This document shows, one piece after another, positions 1-6,309 of a stretch of 19,338 nucleotides of DNA. The DNA lies in the NCBI GenBank assembly GCA_018335615.1, contig JAGXRS010000465.1:1-19338 (forward strand). Reading direction: 5' to 3'. Under the pieces are notes generated by a model. That model was not told where the DNA came from. It was given only the letters and a program-made list of their open reading frames with translations, and searched no databases. Within the stretch, counting starts at the first letter, position 1, and each line of letters begins with the position of its first letter. The stretch is from Hydrogenophaga sp. (GTDB lineage: Bacteria; Pseudomonadota; Gammaproteobacteria; Burkholderiales; Burkholderiaceae_C). Position numbers and translations under genes: made by a program.

Positions 1-179
1 CAGCGACGCAGCAAATTGGCGTTGATGCCGCATTGCAGCGCCATGCGCGCCACCGAAACACCTGGCTTTAGGCAGGCGCGCACCACCTCGGCCTTGGCCT
101 GCGGGTCGTAGACGGCCCGCCCATCGTTCTTGCGCCCTATGACCAGGCGCCTCACCACCTCTGTGTCAATCTCTGACAT
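1..179 (-). CDS. tnpA: IS66-family accessory transposition protein TnpA/OrfA, N-terminal part
   Basis: Minus-strand reading frame opening with ATG at 179-177 and still open at the window edge (59 codons visible). The protein starts MSEIDTEVVRRLVIG and contains the segment PGVSVARMALQCGINANLL. This is the helix-turn-helix block typical of the small first protein of IS66 elements (IS66 Orf1, TnpA), usually ending in an N-x-N-L-x-R-W motif, which is present as NANLLRRW. It acts with TnpB and the main transposase TnpC, both expected beyond the left edge. The start codon overlaps the 3' arm of a 10-bp inverted repeat. Nothing visible breaks the frame, so the gene may be intact. Confidence 0.8.
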   Translation of the reverse strand, partial: MSEIDTEVVRRLVIGRKNDGRAVYDPQAKAEVVRACLKPGVSVARMALQCGINANLLRR

Positions 180-210
180 ACGTGTCCACCTTGTTCTACA
201 TGGACACGTA
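179..210 (-). promoter_or_regulatory. Inverted repeat overlapping the tnpA start codon
   Basis: Perfect 10-bp arms TACGTGTCCA and TGGACACGTA with a 12-base spacer. On the minus strand the last base of the 3' arm is the A of the tnpA ATG, and a purine-rich AAGG lies in the loop. The arrangement could be an operator for autoregulation or an mRNA hairpin that controls initiation. A related and longer dyad with the same GTGTCC/GGACAC core is at 2251-2286, also overlapping a tnpA start. Confidence 0.55.
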
Positions 211-261
211 GCTTCCCCTCTCCGGATCTCTGTGGGAAGACGGAGTTGAAAGAGCGCTTAC

Positions 262-355
262 GACCTTCTTTGTCAACGGCCGCAGCTTGCCCAGCTTCGG
301 GCCGGATCAACTGGCCGCGCTGGTGGCCGAAGAAGTGGCGAAAGCTAAGAAATGA
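262..355 (+). pseudogene. 3' remnant of a DsbA-family thiol:disulfide oxidoreductase gene
   Basis: Only about 30 codons remain. They read P-T-F-F-V-N-G-R-S-L-P-S-F-G-P-D-Q-L and end AEEVAKAKK at a TGA at 353-355. The same C-terminal segment occurs at 1207-1301 with clear similarity, and the family is the one starting at 18914. The segment with the CxxC active site is missing because an IS66 element ends at 261. The stop overlaps the start of the SCO gene by ATGA (352-355), so the two genes were once translationally coupled. The fragment cannot be functional by itself. Identification relies on the FFVNGRSLPSFG block typical of DsbA-like C-termini. Confidence 0.75.
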
Positions 356-993
356 AATCTACGACAAAAATGAAACTGCCGACTCGAATCAACAGACGCG
401 GGGCACTGGCGTTGGGTGCCGCGTTGGTAGCGTCGGGCGGATTACTCGCCGCTTGCTCTCCGAAAACACCCACGTTCAAAAGCACGGATATCACGGGTGC
501 CAGCTTTGTAAAGGATCTGAAGCTGACCGATCACACCGGCCAGCAACGAACCATGGCCGATTTCCGAGGCAAGGCGGTCGTGGTGTTCTTCGGGTTCACG
601 CAGTGTCCTGATGTGTGCCCCACCTCCATGACCACCATGGCCGAGGTGAAAAGATTGATGGGCGATCAAGGTGAAAAACTGCAGGTGCTCTTCATCACAG
701 TCGACCCGGAGCGCGACACTCTGCCGCTGCTCAAGGAATACATGGGCAACTTCGACCCAACGTTTCTCGCCCTGCGACCCGAGCCCGCCGAGTTGAAGGC
801 AGTGGGTGACAGCTTCAAGATCTACTATCGCAAGGCCGTGGGCACCACGGCCACCTCGTACACGATGGACCATTCGGCAGGTAAATACGTGTTTGACACC
901 AACGGCGCCGTGCGCCTGTTCTCCAGCTACGGGACTGAGCCGGTCGTGATTGCCGAAGACATCCTGACCTTGCTGAAATCCACCAAGGCTTGA
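352..993 (+). CDS. SCO1/SenC/PrrC-family copper-binding lipoprotein
   Basis: 213-residue protein of the SCO1/SenC family, membrane-anchored periplasmic thioredoxin-fold proteins that deliver copper to cytochrome oxidase or act in redox sensing. The N-terminus has an RR pair (15-16), a hydrophobic stretch and a lipobox LLAAC with the acylated Cys at 35. The metal-binding motif CPDVC is at residues 85-89 and the distal His at about 174 (MDHSAGK), so all three copper ligands are present. The chosen ATG overlaps the preceding dsbA stop by four bases; a second ATG six codons later is possible. Neither has a strong Shine-Dalgarno sequence. A second, broken copy lies at 1298-1760. Pairing with dsbA-type genes suggests a thiol/copper maintenance role; the exact target cannot be told. 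Confidence 0.88.
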   Translation: MKSTTKMKLPTRINRRGALALGAALVASGGLLAACSPKTPTFKSTDITGASFVKDLKLTDHTGQQRTMADFRGKAVVVFFGFTQCPDVCPTSMTTMAEVKRLMGDQGEKLQVLFITVDPERDTLPLLKEYMGNFDPTFLALRPEPAELKAVGDSFKIYYRKAVGTTATSYTMDHSAGKYVFDTNGAVRLFSSYGTEPVVIAEDILTLLKSTKA

Positions 994-1008
994 AGTCTTG
1001 TTGTCTTC

Positions 1009-1301
1009 ATGAAAACCCTGCTGCTCTGGCAGCGCAGCCGGTCTGGGCCAACCATGGCAAACCCAATGTCGAAATTGCATTCCAGGCCGCTGAAATGGTC
1101 GGGCTGGATTTGGCTCGTGCCCGGCAAGCCGTGGCCCGACCCAGCATGCAGGCGCTCCTGCAACAGGACATCCAGGACCTCCAGGCACTGAAAGTCAACA
1201 AGACCCCCACCTTTTTTGTGAACGGTCGCAGTCTGCCCAGCTTTGGCCCCGATCAGCTCGCCGCGTTGGTCGCTGAAGAGGTTGTCGGGAGTAAGCGATG
1301 A
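1009..1301 (+). pseudogene. Second DsbA-family gene, internally deleted
   Basis: The frame ending at the TGA 1299-1301 encodes the C-terminal half of a DsbA-like oxidoreductase: QPVWANHGKPN, then a helical region, then KTPTFFVNGRSLPSFG and AEEVVGSKR. The QPVWANHG block matches QPTWADHG in the gene at 18914. The CxxC active site is absent. An ATG at 1009 (ATGAAAACCCTG) looks like the original start but is out of frame with the rest, so the simplest reading is an internal deletion that removed the active site and shifted the frame. The only in-frame start is a TTG overlapping the SCO stop. The stop overlaps the next sco start by ATGA. Probably non-functional. Confidence 0.7.
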
Positions 1302-1760
1302 ACACGGCCCAACGTACTGCACAACCCCTTCGAGGGCAAGGTCGTGGTGGTCTTCTTTGGATTCACCCATTGTCCGGATGTCTGCCCGACTTCCATGCTG
1401 ACCATCGCCGAGGTGAAACGGTTGCTGGGCAAGGACGGGGACAAGCTGCAGGCGCTGTTCATCACGGTGGACCCGGAGCGCGATACCTTGCCCCTGCTCA
1501 AAGCGTACATGGCCAACTTTGATCCGACCTTCCTCGCCTTGCGGCCGGAACCGAGCGAACTCAAGTCGGTGGCAGACAGCTTCAAGGTGACTTTTCAGAG
1601 AGCTGAGGGGCCAACGCCCACGTCGTACACGGTGGGTCACTCAGCGGGCAAGTACATTTTCGATACCAACGGAGCCGTTCGGTTGTATGTTGCCTATGGA
1701 TCGGAGGCCAGTTTGCTCGCCGAGGACATCGGCAAGCTGCTCAAGTCGACGGCGTCATGA
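1298..1760 (+). pseudogene. Second SCO1/SenC gene, internally deleted and frameshifted
   Basis: The ATG at 1298 opens MNTAQRTAQ, a plausible SCO signal-peptide start, but the SCO core lies in another frame. From 1329 the sequence reads F-E-G-K-V-V-V-V-F-F-G-F, corresponding to residue 71 onward of the intact copy at 352-993. The core keeps CPDVC and the distal His (VGHSAGK) and ends at TGA 1758-1760. About 60 codons including signal peptide and lipobox are missing. A GTG at 1344 could start a cytoplasmic core protein, but with no export signal it would be misplaced. The similarity to the intact copy runs to the C-terminus with many synonymous differences, so the duplication is not recent. Confidence 0.78.
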
Positions 1761-2110
1761 GACGGATGACCACCCCCATTCAGAGGCCGACACATGTTGG
1801 CCCAGGTGGGGTGGCAGCTATGGCCACATTCCAGCCATCCGAACGCCTGGACTGCTGCCCAGTGCCGAGATCGTGAAAGCTGGCCACCGGTTGAACTGGC
1901 GCCTGAGCTGTCGTGCGCAAGCCATCAGCAGGCAGAGTGTTGGTACATACCATGTGCCTGGACAGTGGGACAGCAGCAGAATGCGATTTGATTACTTCCG
2001 ACCACCATGGACGGTGGACGCAGGTCACACTCATCGGCGGTATCCGCTGCATAACTGCCAATCATGTGGCCATGTCGGTTGTAGGCTGCTCGGAGTCACT
2101 CGCCGCCGAT
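1761..2110. other. Gene-free stretch, no recognisable content
   Basis: About 350 bases between the broken sco copy and the IS66 tnpA remnant. Short open frames exist on both strands (for example 1913-2116 on plus, 1780-2061 on minus), but none shows a family motif, a signal peptide or a convincing ribosome binding site. I see no hairpin-plus-T terminator and no strong direct repeat. It is most likely debris from the rearrangements that joined the sco copy to the insertion-sequence remnants. Confidence 0.4.
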
Positions 2111-2253
2111 AGCTAGAGCGACCGCTTCCTTCCTCACCGGTCAACCGATGGACAGAGGCAAGTTTGACCGCTGCACAGCAAAACAGAGCAATCGCGGAAC
2201 TCTTTGCTGTATTCACGCCGGCGCGGCCGGCCTTCATTTGAAAACTGTTCCAT
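2110..2253 (-). pseudogene. Decayed N-terminus of a second IS66-family tnpA
   Basis: A minus-strand ATG at 2253-2251 opens MEQFSNEGRPRRREYSKEF, which resembles the start of small IS66 TnpA/OrfA proteins (a basic patch followed by Y-S-x-E-F). After about 20 codons the match is lost; a shift into another frame gives an IAL-type continuation, suggesting a small indel and then decay. The far boundary at about 2110 is only approximate. Upstream of the ATG is a 15-bp inverted repeat with TGGAGG in its loop. No GTAAGCG terminus is visible, so this end was probably lost when the IS3 remnant was joined at about 2331. Confidence 0.5.
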
Positions 2254-2286
2254 CGTGTCCACGATCCTCCAATCGTGGACACGATG
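2251..2286 (-). promoter_or_regulatory. Long perfect inverted repeat at the second tnpA start
   Basis: Arms of 15 bp (plus strand CATCGTGTCCACGAT and ATCGTGGACACGATG) are perfectly complementary around a 6-base spacer. On the minus strand the spacer is TGGAGG, a good Shine-Dalgarno sequence, and the tnpA ATG is in the 3' arm. If it forms in mRNA, the hairpin would place the ribosome binding site in its loop and bury the start codon. A protein-bound operator is the alternative. The dyad shares the GTGTCC/GGACAC core with 179-210. Confidence 0.55.
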
Positions 2287-2306
2287 CCCGCTTCTCAGCG
2301 GGCTTT
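2286..2306 (+). terminator. Terminator-like hairpin beside the IS66 leader
   Basis: GCCCGC and GCGGGC pair around TTCTCA and are followed by TTT on the plus strand. The stem is directly adjacent to the long dyad 2251-2286. On the plus strand it resembles a short intrinsic terminator with a weak T tract. Within an IS66 leader it might block transcription crossing the element. Only three T residues follow, so termination strength is doubtful. Confidence 0.4.
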
Positions 2307-2330
2307 CAATATGGGTTCACCGGACGGATA

Positions 2331-3079
2331 CCATTGAGCGTGTCTGGCAGGCCAACATGCAGGTCTATGGCGCCGACAAGGTCTGGAAACAGATGAACCG
2401 CGAAGGGGTCGTCATTGCCCGCTGCACGGTCGAGCGGTTGATGAAACACCTGGGTTTGCAGGGCGTGCGCCGCGGCAAAGTGGTGCGCACCACCATCAGC
2501 GATATGAAGGCACCGTACCCACTGGACAGGGTCAATCGGGTCTTCAAAGCCGAGCGACCCAACCAGCTGTGGGTCTCGGACTTCACCTACGTGTCAACCT
2601 GGCAGGGCTGGTTGTACGTGGCCTTCGTCATCGACGTGTACGCCCGCCGCATCGTGGGCTGGCGCGTCAGCACTTCCATGCACACGGCATTCGTTCTGGA
2701 TGCACTGTAGCAGGCGCTGTACGCCCGGCAGCCCGAGCGCGATGGTGACTTGATCCACCACTGCGATCGCGGCTCTCAATACGTGTCCATTCGCTACAGC
2801 GAGCGACTGGCCGAGGCGGGTATTGAGCCATCGGTGGGCAGCAAGGGCGACAGCTACGACAACGCCCTGGCTGAGGCGATCAACGGGCTGTACAAGGCCG
2901 AGGTGATCCATCGCCGGTCCTGGCCGACCCGTGAATCGGTGGATCTGGCCACGCTGGAATGGGTGTCCTGGTTCAACCATCACCGGCTGCTCGAGCATAT
3001 CGGATATATCCCGCCGGCAGAAGCTGAGGCAAACTACTACCGGCAACTCGCCAGTCAGTCCTCCATGGTGGAGGCTTGA
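2331..3079 (+). pseudogene. IS3-family transposase OrfB, 5'-truncated with an internal stop
   Basis: The frame from I-E-R-V-W-Q-A-N-M (2333) to TGA at 3077-3079 encodes an IS3-type OrfB: a helix-turn-helix-like region (YGADKVWKQMNREGV), then an rve integrase core. The DDE residues are visible: D in WVSDFTYV, D in HHCDRGSQYVS and E in NALAEAINGLYKAE. A TAG at 2708-2710 interrupts the frame after VLDAL; relatives usually have a Glu codon there (inference), so one G-to-T change explains it. Both halves stay in the same frame. Roughly 40 N-terminal residues are missing compared with the usual 270-290. The bases before 2331 belong to another element. Confidence 0.85.
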
Positions 3080-3118
3080 CTTAAACCAACCGGCCTCCAC
3101 GAAAGTCGGGGCGGTTTA
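2331..3118 (+). mobile_element. IS3-family element remnant, left part missing
   Basis: The remnant contains most of orfB and the right end; orfA, the left terminal repeat and the first codons of orfB are absent. After the orfB stop the sequence carries CCGGCCTCC, then GGGGCGGTT, which resembles the right ends of IS3-family elements that finish in GGGGCGGTTCA. Here the last bases are TTA instead of TCA, so the terminus is either altered or cut by one or two bases. The right end is 10-15 bases before the start codon of the czcR-type gene. With one end gone and a stop in orfB, it cannot move by itself. Confidence 0.7.
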
Positions 3119-3120
3119 AG
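3080..3120. repeat. IS3 right-end region with an 8-bp inverted repeat
   Basis: CTTAAACC (3080-3087) and GGTTTAAG (3113-3120) are perfect inverted copies. The outer copy contains the presumed IS terminus and the first bases of the AAGGAG Shine-Dalgarno (3118-3123) of the downstream response regulator. Whether the symmetry is functional or arose at the junction cannot be decided from one sequence. Confidence 0.45.
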
Positions 3121-3132
3121 GAGCCTCAAGCC

Positions 3133-3819
3133 ATGAAGCTGCTAGTGATTGAAGACGAGGTCAAGCTGGCCGAGTACCTGCGCAAGGGTCTGACCGAGGA
3201 AGGATTCGTGGTGGACGTTGCGCACAACGGTATCGACGGTCTTCACCTCGCCATGGAGTCCGACTACGAGTTGCTGGTGCTGGACAGCATGCTTCCTGGC
3301 ATCGACGGCCTGAGCCTGCTGGCCGCGCTGCGGCAGAGCAAGCGAACGCCGGTGCTGATGCTGACCGCCCGCGTGCGCGTCGAAGATCGGGTTCGCGGCC
3401 TGCAAAGCGGCGCCGACGACTACCTCGTCAAGCCCTTTGCATTTTCTGAACTGCTGGCGCGCATTCAGGGCTTGCTGCGCCGCGCTGCCCCAGCCAATGC
3501 CCCCACGGGCGCGACCGTTCTGGGCCTGGCGGACCTGGAGATCGACCTCATGCGCCGCAAAGCGACGCGCGCCGGACGCAGGCTGGACTTGACGGCACAG
3601 GAATTCAGCTTGCTCGCGTTGTTCGTTCGCCGGCAGGGCGAGGTGCTGTCGCGCACCGAGATCGCTGAACAGGTGTGGGACATGAACTTCGACAGCTTCA
3701 CCAACGTCATCGACGTCGCCATCCGCCGCCTGCGGGGCAAGCTCGACGCACCTTTCGAGCGCACCCTGCTGCACACCGTGCGGGGCATGGGCTACGTGCT
3801 AGAGGCGCGCGAGGCATGA
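3133..3819 (+). CDS. czcR: OmpR/PhoB-family response regulator, CzcR/CopR type
   Basis: 228-residue two-component response regulator. The receiver domain (about 1-120) has the acidic pair E7-D8, phosphoacceptor D51 (VLDSMLPG), T78 and K100 (VKPF). The C-terminal winged helix (about 130-225) ends in the usual RGMGYVLE. It is of the CzcR/CopR/IrlR/CusR group that activates metal-efflux genes; which metal cannot be read from sequence. AAGGAG at 3118-3123 precedes the ATG by nine bases. The gene overlaps the kinase by four bases (ATGA at 3816-3819), which implies coupled translation. An IS3 remnant ends just before its ribosome binding site, so the ancestral promoter is gone or replaced. A possible target dyad is at 9503-9524 before czcE. 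Confidence 0.9.
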   Translation: MKLLVIEDEVKLAEYLRKGLTEEGFVVDVAHNGIDGLHLAMESDYELLVLDSMLPGIDGLSLLAALRQSKRTPVLMLTARVRVEDRVRGLQSGADDYLVKPFAFSELLARIQGLLRRAAPANAPTGATVLGLADLEIDLMRRKATRAGRRLDLTAQEFSLLALFVRRQGEVLSRTEIAEQVWDMNFDSFTNVIDVAIRRLRGKLDAPFERTLLHTVRGMGYVLEAREA

Positions 3820-5210
3820 GTCGCAGCCGAGTGGGATCGTTGGGGCGCCGGCTGTCGTACTGGCTGGCCCTGCAAAGCCTGGTCGGTCTGGTCGTGGTCT
3901 GCGCAGCGGTTTATGCCGCGACGCACCTGGGCTTCCAGTCCCGCCAGTCAGAAGCCATGGCACAAAAGCAGGTGCAACTGCAACACCTGCTCGCTGAAGC
4001 AGCGCGCGATGGTGACGTGGCGACCCTGAAGCACAAGCTCGACGACTTCTTCATCGGGCACCCAGACATGGCATTGGCCCTGACCCGCGCGTCTGACGGT
4101 TCGGAGTTCTATCGGCGCGCTGCGCCGAACACAGCGCTCGACCAGCGCGTCGCACGGTTCACCGTGCCCGCGCCAGCACCGGCGCAAGGAAAACTCGACG
4201 CCGTACTGGTGCTGGACATCAGGGAAGACGCCGTACTCTTGCGTCGCATCGGCATCACGCTGGCCCTGGCAGCACTGGCTGGCATATTGCTGGTGTCTGT
4301 CGGTGGGTTCCTGCTGGTCCGCCTGGGCCTGCGGCCAGTGCGCGACCTGGTGAACCAAACGCGTCAGCTCGCGGCCGACACGCTGCACAGGCGCCTTGAC
4401 GGCTCCGCACAGCCAGAGGAACTGGAGCCGCTGATCGCACAGTTCAACGAGTTGCTCGGCCGGCTGGAGCTGACCTACGTGCAAATGGAAGGCTTCAACG
4501 CCGATGTGGCCCATGAGCTGTGCACCCCGCTGGCCACCTTGATCAGCAGTACCGAGCTTGCGCTGCGCAAGGCCCGCGACGCCAGCGAACTTCGCGAGAT
4601 GCTTGGCTCGAACCTGGAAGAGCTGCAGCGTCTGGCCAGCATCGTGCACGACATGCTGTTTCTGTCGCAGGCAGACCGCGGCGCTGTCGCACGGCGTGTT
4701 TCCACCCCCAGCCTGGCTGCGTTGGCACAGCAGGTGTGCGACTACCACGAAGCAGCGCTGGAGGATGCCGGTCTGACCCTCGAAATCGCTGGTGACGCCA
4801 CGGGCAGCTTCGATACCCCGCTGCTGCAACGAGCGCTGTCGAACCTGATCGGCAACGCCACGCGTTATGCGCAACACGGGTCCGCGGTGCGTGTTGAGAT
4901 CGTCCAATCCGCGCCCGGCGAAGTACAACTCCAGGTGGTGAATCGCGGCACGACGATCAAACCGGCGCACCTTCCGCGCTTGTTCGATCGCTTCTATCGT
5001 GGCGATGCCTCGCGCAGCCACTCGGAACGAAATCACGGGCTCGGGCTGGCCATCGTGGCAGCCATCGCGCGCATGCACGGTGGGCGGCCGTTGGTCTCAT
5101 CGTCAGAGGGCATATCTTCAATCGGCATGAGCTTGAAGGACGGGATGGCCGAGCCGGGCACGTCAGCGCCAGCCAGTCCAGCCGCGCCAGGTGTTGTGCC
5201 TGAACGTTGA
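3816..5210 (+). CDS. czcS: Heavy-metal sensor histidine kinase, CzcS/CusS type
   Basis: 464-residue inner-membrane kinase partnered with the preceding regulator. Transmembrane segments lie at about 14-38 and 145-170 and enclose a periplasmic sensor of about 105 residues. A HAMP linker (about 170-222) follows, then the dimerisation domain with phospho-His H233 in AHELCTPLA and an ATPase domain with the N-box (SNLIGNATRYA, about 342-352) and G2 box (HGLGLAIV, 407-414). The usual HELRTPL has Cys in place of Arg. The G1 region reads VVNRGTTI, without a classical DxGxG, as in other CzcS-like kinases. The ATG at 3816 was chosen because it overlaps the regulator stop and gives a proper membrane start; the open frame extends further upstream without homology. 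Confidence 0.88.
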   Translation: MSRSRVGSLGRRLSYWLALQSLVGLVVVCAAVYAATHLGFQSRQSEAMAQKQVQLQHLLAEAARDGDVATLKHKLDDFFIGHPDMALALTRASDGSEFYRRAAPNTALDQRVARFTVPAPAPAQGKLDAVLVLDIREDAVLLRRIGITLALAALAGILLVSVGGFLLVRLGLRPVRDLVNQTRQLAADTLHRRLDGSAQPEELEPLIAQFNELLGRLELTYVQMEGFNADVAHELCTPLATLISSTELALRKARDASELREMLGSNLEELQRLASIVHDMLFLSQADRGAVARRVSTPSLAALAQQVCDYHEAALEDAGLTLEIAGDATGSFDTPLLQRALSNLIGNATRYAQHGSAVRVEIVQSAPGEVQLQVVNRGTTIKPAHLPRLFDRFYRGDASRSHSERNHGLGLAIVAAIARMHGGRPLVSSSEGISSIGMSLKDGMAEPGTSAPASPAAPGVVPER

Positions 5211-5274
5211 ACGCCCCCGCGCGGCGTCCAAGGTGCGTGAGACGATGCCGACGTGAACCGCGAGCGAGTGACAC

Positions 5275-6255
5275 ATGAAATTGCAGTTGATCAGGGAAAC
5301 GCTGGAGAACCGGCAGATCGTCATTTACTTTGGTGCGGTCACTGCCGCCGCGGCCACGGCCTACGTTGTGCCTGGCACGACGGCACTGGAGGCCGTTGTG
5401 AACCCGGCCTTGGCACTGATGCTGTACCTGACTTTTCTGCAGGTGCCGATGTCGGAACTGAAGCAGGCATTCGGACAGGCTCGCTTCCTGGGCGCGCTGC
5501 TGGTTGCCAACTTCCTGGTCGTGCCGCTGCTCGTGGGCGGCCTCATCCAGTTCCTGCCTGACGATCCGCTGCTGCGGCTGGGTGTGCTGCTGGTGCTGCT
5601 CACACCCTGCATCGATTACGTCGTCACGTTCTCTCAGTTGGGGCGTGCGGACGCTCGCCTGCTGCTGGCCGCCACCCCCGTGCTGCTTGTCGCCCAGATG
5701 CTGTTGTTGCCGGGGTATCTGGCGGTGTTTCTCGGCGAGGATGCCGCCCGGCTCGTCAGCATGGGCCCTTTCGTTCACGCCTTCGCTTGGCTGATCGTTG
5801 CGCCTCTGGTGCTGGCCGCGCTGACGCAGTTCTGGGCGGCCAGGAGCCCGGCCGCCGCGCGCGTGGCGACTGCTCTGGGCCTGTTTCCGGTCCCGGCAAC
5901 GGCGCTGGTCCTCTTCGTGGTCGTCGCGGCCGTGTTGCCGCAACTGGGGCCGGCCGCTGACGCAGCCCGGCGTGTGGTGCCCATCTACGTCGCCTTTGCC
6001 GTCATCTCCCCCGCTGTCGGCTGGCTGGTGGCCCGGTGGTTTCGGCTGGAAACTGCAGCCGGACGAGCCATCGCGTTCAGCACCGGCACGCGCAACTCAC
6101 TGGTGGTGCTCCCGCTGGCCTTGGCCGTGCCGGGAGCACTGCCCGTCCTGCCTGCGGTCATCGTCACCCAAACACTGGTGGAGTTGCTGAGTGAGTTGGT
6201 CTACATCCGTTTGATCGCAAGGCTGGGCCGCGGGGCGCCAGCTTCGAACGCCTGA
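5275..6255 (+). CDS. ACR3/bile-acid:sodium-symporter-family transporter, putative arsenite efflux
   Basis: 326-residue integral membrane protein with about ten hydrophobic segments and a short cytoplasmic N-terminus. The segment LLTPCIDYVVTFSQLGRAD (about 109-127) with Cys112 matches the conserved Cys-containing region of ACR3-type arsenite exporters and related arsenic-resistance proteins of the BASS superfamily. It is therefore likely an oxyanion or metalloid exporter, but no arsR, arsC or other ars gene is nearby, so the substrate is uncertain. The start lies 64 bases after czcS on the same strand and may be cotranscribed. The Shine-Dalgarno is weak (GAGCGAG). A hairpin at 6255-6281 follows the stop. 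Confidence 0.75.
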   Translation: MKLQLIRETLENRQIVIYFGAVTAAAATAYVVPGTTALEAVVNPALALMLYLTFLQVPMSELKQAFGQARFLGALLVANFLVVPLLVGGLIQFLPDDPLLRLGVLLVLLTPCIDYVVTFSQLGRADARLLLAATPVLLVAQMLLLPGYLAVFLGEDAARLVSMGPFVHAFAWLIVAPLVLAALTQFWAARSPAAARVATALGLFPVPATALVLFVVVAAVLPQLGPAADAARRVVPIYVAFAVISPAVGWLVARWFRLETAAGRAIAFSTGTRNSLVVLPLALAVPGALPVLPAVIVTQTLVELLSELVYIRLIARLGRGAPASNA

Positions 6256-6281
6256 ACGCGGCTTGAAGCGAAGCGCGCGTT
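6255..6281. terminator. Possible terminator between convergent genes
   Basis: AACGCG (6255-6260) pairs with CGCGTT (6276-6281) around a 15-base loop that itself contains GCTTGAAGC. T-rich sequence (TTTCATTCCTT) follows on the plus strand. It sits between the stop of the transporter gene and the stop of the convergent DUF3703 gene (6310). The stem is short, so this is tentative. Confidence 0.35.
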
Positions 6282-6309
6282 TCATTCCTTGCAGGCGGGA
6301 CGACCCATT

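Larger units (their letters stand above)
1..261 (-). mobile_element. IS66-family insertion element, tnpA-proximal end (partial)
   Basis: The end of an IS66-family element, running off the left edge of the window. Read on the minus strand from 261 it begins GTAAGCGCTC; GTAAGCG is the usual terminal motif of IS66 elements as I know the family. An 82-bp leader follows, then the first small transposition gene. The boundary is sharp: from 262 rightward the sequence reads as the third base of a proline codon of a DsbA-family gene (P-T-F-F-V-N-G). IS66 elements usually make an 8-bp target duplication; the copy here would be 262-269, but the other end lies outside the window. Seen: terminal motif and junction. 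Known: IS66 ends. Inferred: insertion disrupted the dsbA gene. Confidence 0.75.

Noticed and set aside
442..1188. 248-codon minus-strand frame opposite the sco gene
   Set aside because: The sense strand encodes a SCO protein with all ligands; this frame is a composition artefact.
3948..5078. 376-codon open frame on the minus strand inside czcS
   Set aside because: High-GC shadow of a clear histidine kinase; no family motif, His/Gln-rich composition typical of antisense frames.
5211..5227. ACGCC/GGCGT hairpin after czcS as a terminator
   Set aside because: Short 5-bp stem, no T tract, and the next gene starts only 48 bases later on the same strand.
4957..5943. 328-codon minus-strand frame across the czcS/transporter boundary
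   Set aside because: Overlaps two well-supported plus-strand genes and is rich in His, Arg and Gln without motifs.
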